Source of the DNA: DATCVA01 sp036567205 | GTDB taxonomy: Bacteria; Pseudomonadota; Gammaproteobacteria; Burkholderiales; Burkholderiaceae_B | NCBI GenBank assembly: GCA_036567205.1 | Contig: DATCVA010000341.1 | Coordinates: 1-17,046 of the forward strand | Length of the DNA stretch: 17,046 bases | Reading direction: 5' to 3' | In this document: positions 14,477 through 17,046 of the stretch, piece after piece | Layout of the letters: the number at the start of each line of letters is the position of its first letter | Position numbering within the stretch: position 1 is the first letter of the stretch | Translations under genes and position numbers: made by a program | Notes under the pieces: generated by a model | Database searches by the model: none | Told to the model about the DNA's origin: nothing | Seen by the model: only the letters and a program-made list of their open reading frames with translations

Positions 14477-15286
14477 TTAGGTTTTCGCGGGCATGTATTC
14501 AAGTTTCAAGATTCCTTGCAGCGAGCTGTAGGGAATAAGCAGTTCCGGCTGCCCCGACGAATAGGGGGCGATTTGGTACGAGTCGTATTTCACCACCAGC
14601 CCTGCATCGGTAAAGGCGAAGTTATCGCTGGGCTGGAAAGGCCAAATCCGGTTAAAGGTTGCAGGATCATGCTGGGCGTCAGGCTGGTGCGCCAGCCATT
14701 GACTATGAGCCTGTCTTAGCGCAGCGACGTAATCCTGATGTTTGCCCGGTTGAAGTATGTGGGCCATGCCTAATATCTGGCCGGCGTTGTTATCCCAGTT
14801 TAAAAACTGAGTCGCCGCAATGCCGTGTGCCGCACCTGTGTAGTACTGCCATGTGTTTAACTCGATGGCCGTAAGGTTTTTGTTGCGGTAGCGGGTTTTC
14901 GCCGATAACAAAGTAGAGTCGCGAGGCGCCGCCGTTTTCCAGAAATAGTCTTCGTATTGTTTAATAGTGTCGTAGGGTTGCGCTTGCAACGTGCCTACCC
15001 CCGTCATGACAGCCAGGGCATGGTCGATCAATTCGCTAAGCTTGGTAATGCCTGGAAATACGATGGAGTCTACTTTAAGCGTTGGGCACTCACCATCGCA
15101 ACCCGGCTTTTTGCGTTCCCATTTCACTGGTTGGGTAAATAAACCGTCTTTACTTGTTTGTTCCGCTACCTGGTCGGCCGGTATCAAAGAAATGTTGTCG
15201 CGGGGGCCGCTTGCGCAGGCCGTTAACATGACGGCGCCTGTCAAAGCAATTAAAACCAGGCGGGCGGCTTGTGCTGCAGAGTTCAT
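14477..15286 (-). CDS. Lipoprotein with DUF3298/RsiV-type domain
   Basis: Putative membrane-anchored lipoprotein of unknown function. I start at ATG 15286, with AGAGG 6 nt ahead; the frame extends to 15382 but would overlap the GST gene and bury the signal. From this start MNSAAQAARLVLIALTGAVM leads into a lipobox LTAC with Cys24. The mature part has features of the DUF4163/DUF3298 pair found in RsiV and PdaC relatives: YDTIKQYEDYFWK, LNTWQYYTGAAHG and the C-terminal YQIAPYSSGQPELLIPYSSL. Two cysteines (KKPGCDGECP) near residue 60 could form a small disulfide. No sigma-factor gene is nearby, so an anti-sigma role is not supported. 269 residues. Confidence 0.8.
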   Translation of the reverse strand: MNSAAQAARLVLIALTGAVMLTACASGPRDNISLIPADQVAEQTSKDGLFTQPVKWERKKPGCDGECPTLKVDSIVFPGITKLSELIDHALAVMTGVGTLQAQPYDTIKQYEDYFWKTAAPRDSTLLSAKTRYRNKNLTAIELNTWQYYTGAAHGIAATQFLNWDNNAGQILGMAHILQPGKHQDYVAALRQAHSQWLAHQPDAQHDPATFNRIWPFQPSDNFAFTDAGLVVKYDSYQIAPYSSGQPELLIPYSSLQGILKLEYMPAKT

Positions 15287-15329
15287 CTGTAACCTCTGGG
15301 AGTCCCGGCACAGGGACCGGGCGTTGGTG

Positions 15330-16028
15330 TTATTTAACTGATTGGGCATTCTGGCCAAAAAGTATTTTGCGGGCTTCTTCATCGTGTATTGTTGGCTGTT
15401 GATTCACGGTTTCCGCTATGGCATAAGCGCGTACTGTAGCAGGCCGGCCGGCAATGGCTCTGAACCAGCGTTGCAGATGGGGGAAGTCGTTCATATTTTG
15501 CGCCTGGCGTTCATGAGGTACTACCCATGGATAACAGGCCATATCCGCAATGGAATAATCGCCGGCAATAAATTCGCGATCTGCCAGCCGTTTATTTAAT
15601 ACACCATATAAACGGCCCGTTTCCCGGACGTAGCGGTCGATTGCATAAGGAATTTTTTCGGTCGCGTACGTATTGAAGTGATGATTTTGGCCCGCCATCG
15701 GGCCAAGCCCGCCCATTTGCCAAAAGAGCCACTGCAATACTTCGGTGCGTCCGCGTATATCGCTGGGTATGAATTTGCCGGTTTTTTCGGCTAAATACAG
15801 CAATATGGCGCCCGATTCAAAAATGGATATAGGCTCGCCGCCGCCCGCCGGTGCGTCATCGACTATGGCCGGTATTCGGTTGTTAGGCGATATTTTCAGA
15901 AACTGAGACTGAAACTGGTCGCCCCGGCTAATGTTTATGGGAAACAGACTGTAAGGCAGCTTGGTTTCTTCAAGAAATAATGTAATTTTGTGTCCGTTCG
16001 GGGTGGTCCAGTAATACAGATCAATCAT
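15330..16028 (-). CDS. yfcG: Glutathione S-transferase, YfcG/YghU-like (nu class)
   Basis: Thioredoxin-fold N-terminal domain plus helical C-terminal domain; in E. coli this type binds glutathione disulfide and acts as a disulfide-bond reductase rather than a conjugating enzyme. The N-terminus MIDLYYWTTPNGHKITLF keeps the TPN motif with Thr9 and Asn11 that replace a catalytic Cys, followed by ISPNNRIPAIVDDAP, SIFESGAILLYLAEKTG and the strongly conserved LQWLFWQMGGLGPMAGQNHH. The 232-residue length fits. AAGGA precedes the ATG by about 8 nt. It lies downstream of the glutathione peroxidase gene with a hairpin between, and upstream of the lipoprotein gene. Confidence 0.92.
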   Translation of the reverse strand: MIDLYYWTTPNGHKITLFLEETKLPYSLFPINISRGDQFQSQFLKISPNNRIPAIVDDAPAGGGEPISIFESGAILLYLAEKTGKFIPSDIRGRTEVLQWLFWQMGGLGPMAGQNHHFNTYATEKIPYAIDRYVRETGRLYGVLNKRLADREFIAGDYSIADMACYPWVVPHERQAQNMNDFPHLQRWFRAIAGRPATVRAYAIAETVNQQPTIHDEEARKILFGQNAQSVK

Positions 16029-16094
16029 GATGGAAATCCTTGGGGCAGGTACATTGTTACGGGCCGCAACTTTTGCGGTTCGATTTCAATACAC

Positions 16095-16115
16095 GCCGGC
16101 AGCCCGGCTGCCGGC
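16095..16115 (-). terminator. Hairpin between the glutathione peroxidase and GST genes (possible attenuator/terminator)
   Basis: gccggcag at 16095-16102 pairs perfectly with ctgccggc at 16108-16115 around a 5-nt loop. It lies in the 103-nt gap downstream of gpx and upstream of the GST start. No run of U follows in the minus direction, so it could be an RNA stabiliser or partial terminator separating the two genes. Confidence 0.45.
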
Positions 16116-16131
16116 TATAGCAATAAAAGGG

Positions 16132-16626
16132 TTAGCCATTCTGTTTGCCAAGAGCCAGCTCGATGTCGGCGCGCACCTCGTCGGGCGTGGTAGAGGAGCC
16201 ATAGCGTTGCAGGGCCTGGCCGTCGCGGCCAAGCAAAAATTTAGTGAAATTCCATTTGATGGCTTTTGTTCCTAATACCCCTTTTTTTTCTTCTTTCAAC
16301 CATTTATATACAGGATGGGCTTGCTGGCCGTTGACCTCGATTTTCTGAAAAAGAGGGAAGCTGACATTGTAGGAGGTTGTGCAGAACGTCAGTATTTCGG
16401 CCGAGTCGCCGGGCTCTTGATGCCCAAACTGATCGCAGGGAAAGCCCAAAACGGTGAAACCCTGGTCTTTGTATTCCTGGTACAAGGATTCCAGTCCTGA
16501 ATACTGAGGGGTGTAGCCGCATTTTGACGCAACATTCACGACCAGAACCACTTGGTTCTGGAACTGCGAAAAGTCAATTGACTCGCCCGTTATGGAGCGG
16601 GCCGAAAACGAATATAGCGATAACAT
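16132..16626 (-). CDS. Glutathione peroxidase-family thiol peroxidase (Cys type)
   Basis: Reduces hydrogen and organic peroxides using a cysteine instead of selenocysteine; bacterial members usually take electrons from thioredoxin. Catalytic residues are Cys36 in NVASKCGYTPQY, Gln70 in FGHQEPG, and Trp125-Asn126 in KWNFTKFL. Cys82 (ILTFCTTSYNVSFPLF) is the likely resolving cysteine; Cys64 (GFPCDQF) is also present. The 164-residue length is usual. A GGGGA Shine-Dalgarno stands 7 nt before the ATG at 16626, and a promoter can be proposed at 16666-16694. It is adjacent to a GST, suggesting a thiol/peroxide defence cluster. Confidence 0.92.
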   Translation of the reverse strand: MLSLYSFSARSITGESIDFSQFQNQVVLVVNVASKCGYTPQYSGLESLYQEYKDQGFTVLGFPCDQFGHQEPGDSAEILTFCTTSYNVSFPLFQKIEVNGQQAHPVYKWLKEEKKGVLGTKAIKWNFTKFLLGRDGQALQRYGSSTTPDEVRADIELALGKQNG

Positions 16627-16665
16627 GGTTTTTCCCCAATTGGGTCCCGCTAAAACACAATGTAC

Positions 16666-16694
16666 ACTTTAACAGGGTGAGAATTACGCGGCAA
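16666..16694 (-). promoter_or_regulatory. Possible sigma-70 promoter for the glutathione peroxidase gene
   Basis: Reading the minus strand: TTGCCG (16694-16689), 17-nt spacer, TAAAGT (16671-16666), with TG one base ahead of the -10 (extended form). The transcript would start about 33 nt before the ATG at 16626. Each hexamer is 4 of 6 to consensus. Confidence 0.4.
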
Positions 16695-16701
16695 ACCGTC
16701 C

Positions 16702-16728
16702 TTGCGATGTCGACACATGATGTATTAT
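16702..16728 (+). promoter_or_regulatory. Weak promoter-like pair just ahead of arfB
   Basis: TTGCGA at 16702-16707 and TATTAT at 16723-16728 are spaced by 15 nt, two short of ideal. If used, the transcript would start about 16735-16737, at the start codon itself, giving a leaderless or nearly leaderless mRNA. Confidence 0.25.
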
Positions 16729-16736
16729 TGCCGCAC

Positions 16737-17046
16737 ATGCTGCATATATATAACAACATTTTTATAGACGAGCGCGAGATCGATTTCACGATGATCCGTG
16801 CCCAAGGTGCGGGCGGCCAAAACGTAAACAAGGTGTCCAGCGCGGTGCACCTGCGTTTCGATATTGGCCGTTCGACATTGCCCGACGAGTGGAAAGCCGC
16901 ATTGCAGGCACTCGGTGATCGCCGCATATCCAAAGAGGGTGTAATTGTGATCAAGGGGCAGTCTTATCGCAGCCAAGAGAAAAATCGCGCCGACGCCATC
17001 GAGCGTCTGCTCGATTTAATCCGTAGCGTGGCCCAGCCCCCGGCGC
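16737..17046 (+). CDS. arfB: Alternative ribosome-rescue factor ArfB (YaeJ), 3' end outside window
   Basis: Peptidyl-tRNA hydrolase that frees non-stop ribosomes, backing up the tmRNA/SmpB pathway also represented here. The 103 visible residues include IRAQGAGGQNVNK with the catalytic GGQ, then SSAVHLRFDIGRS, ISKEGVIVIKGQSYRSQEKNR. The family's basic C-terminal tail, which enters the mRNA channel, should follow after the right edge. ATG 16737 is the best start (the family starts close to DEREIDFTMIRAQG); no Shine-Dalgarno is seen. Divergent from the glutathione peroxidase gene. Confidence 0.95.
   Translation, partial: MLHIYNNIFIDEREIDFTMIRAQGAGGQNVNKVSSAVHLRFDIGRSTLPDEWKAALQALGDRRISKEGVIVIKGQSYRSQEKNRADAIERLLDLIRSVAQPPA

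Overview
This is a chromosomal segment from a proteobacterium, most likely a betaproteobacterium of the Alcaligenaceae/Bordetella type. The evidence is the block smpB / ratA-rnfH, the tightly packed mltG-tmk-holB-tatD cell-growth operon followed by an ankyrin gene, and the sequence character of the AcrB/MexB-type pump, the AcrB-OprM style lipoprotein channel and the YfcG-type GST. I see no tRNA, rRNA, insertion sequence, CRISPR array or phage gene. Coding density is high. No clearly new defence or biosynthetic system is visible; the notable content is at the level of gene remnants, repeats and junctions.

Layout. (1) 1-2775: the C-terminal part of an RND efflux pump (cut by the left edge) and its outer-membrane lipoprotein channel. 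(2) 2776-3300: a non-coding scar. It holds an internally deleted, frameshifted ndh copy, a possible shred of an RND tail and a recognisable OprM-type C-terminus. Intact RND + intact OMF + broken ndh, followed by broken OMF + intact ndh, reads as an old tandem duplication in which complementary copies decayed. (3) 3306-5317: intact type II NADH dehydrogenase (ndh) and an O6-alkylguanine-DNA alkyltransferase (ogt) with an unusual insert. (4) 5314-5985 (minus): a predicted phosphoribosyltransferase meeting ogt tail-to-tail with overlapping stop codons. (5) 6045-7392: smpB (minus) divergent from ratA-rnfH (plus). (6) 7463-8632: a 3-hydroxyisobutyryl-CoA hydrolase-like enzyme, again ending in overlapping stops with ygfZ (minus, 8629-9708). 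(7) 9876-13445: mltG-tmk-holB with 1- and 4-nt overlaps, then tatD, whose last codons and stop lie in a 14-bp tandem repeat that runs up to the next gene. (8) 13502-14425: exported ankyrin-repeat protein. (9) 14477-16626 (minus): glutathione peroxidase, YfcG-type GST and a DUF3298-type lipoprotein, all in one direction. (10) 16737-end: start of arfB, cut by the right edge.

Functionally, most genes are housekeeping: trans-translation and ribosome rescue (smpB, arfB, with ratA nearby), DNA replication and nucleotide supply (tmk, holB, tatD), peptidoglycan (mltG), Fe-S maintenance (ygfZ), respiration (ndh), DNA repair (ogt) and thiol/peroxide defence (gpx, GST). The efflux pump and HIBCH-like enzyme are the more accessory elements.
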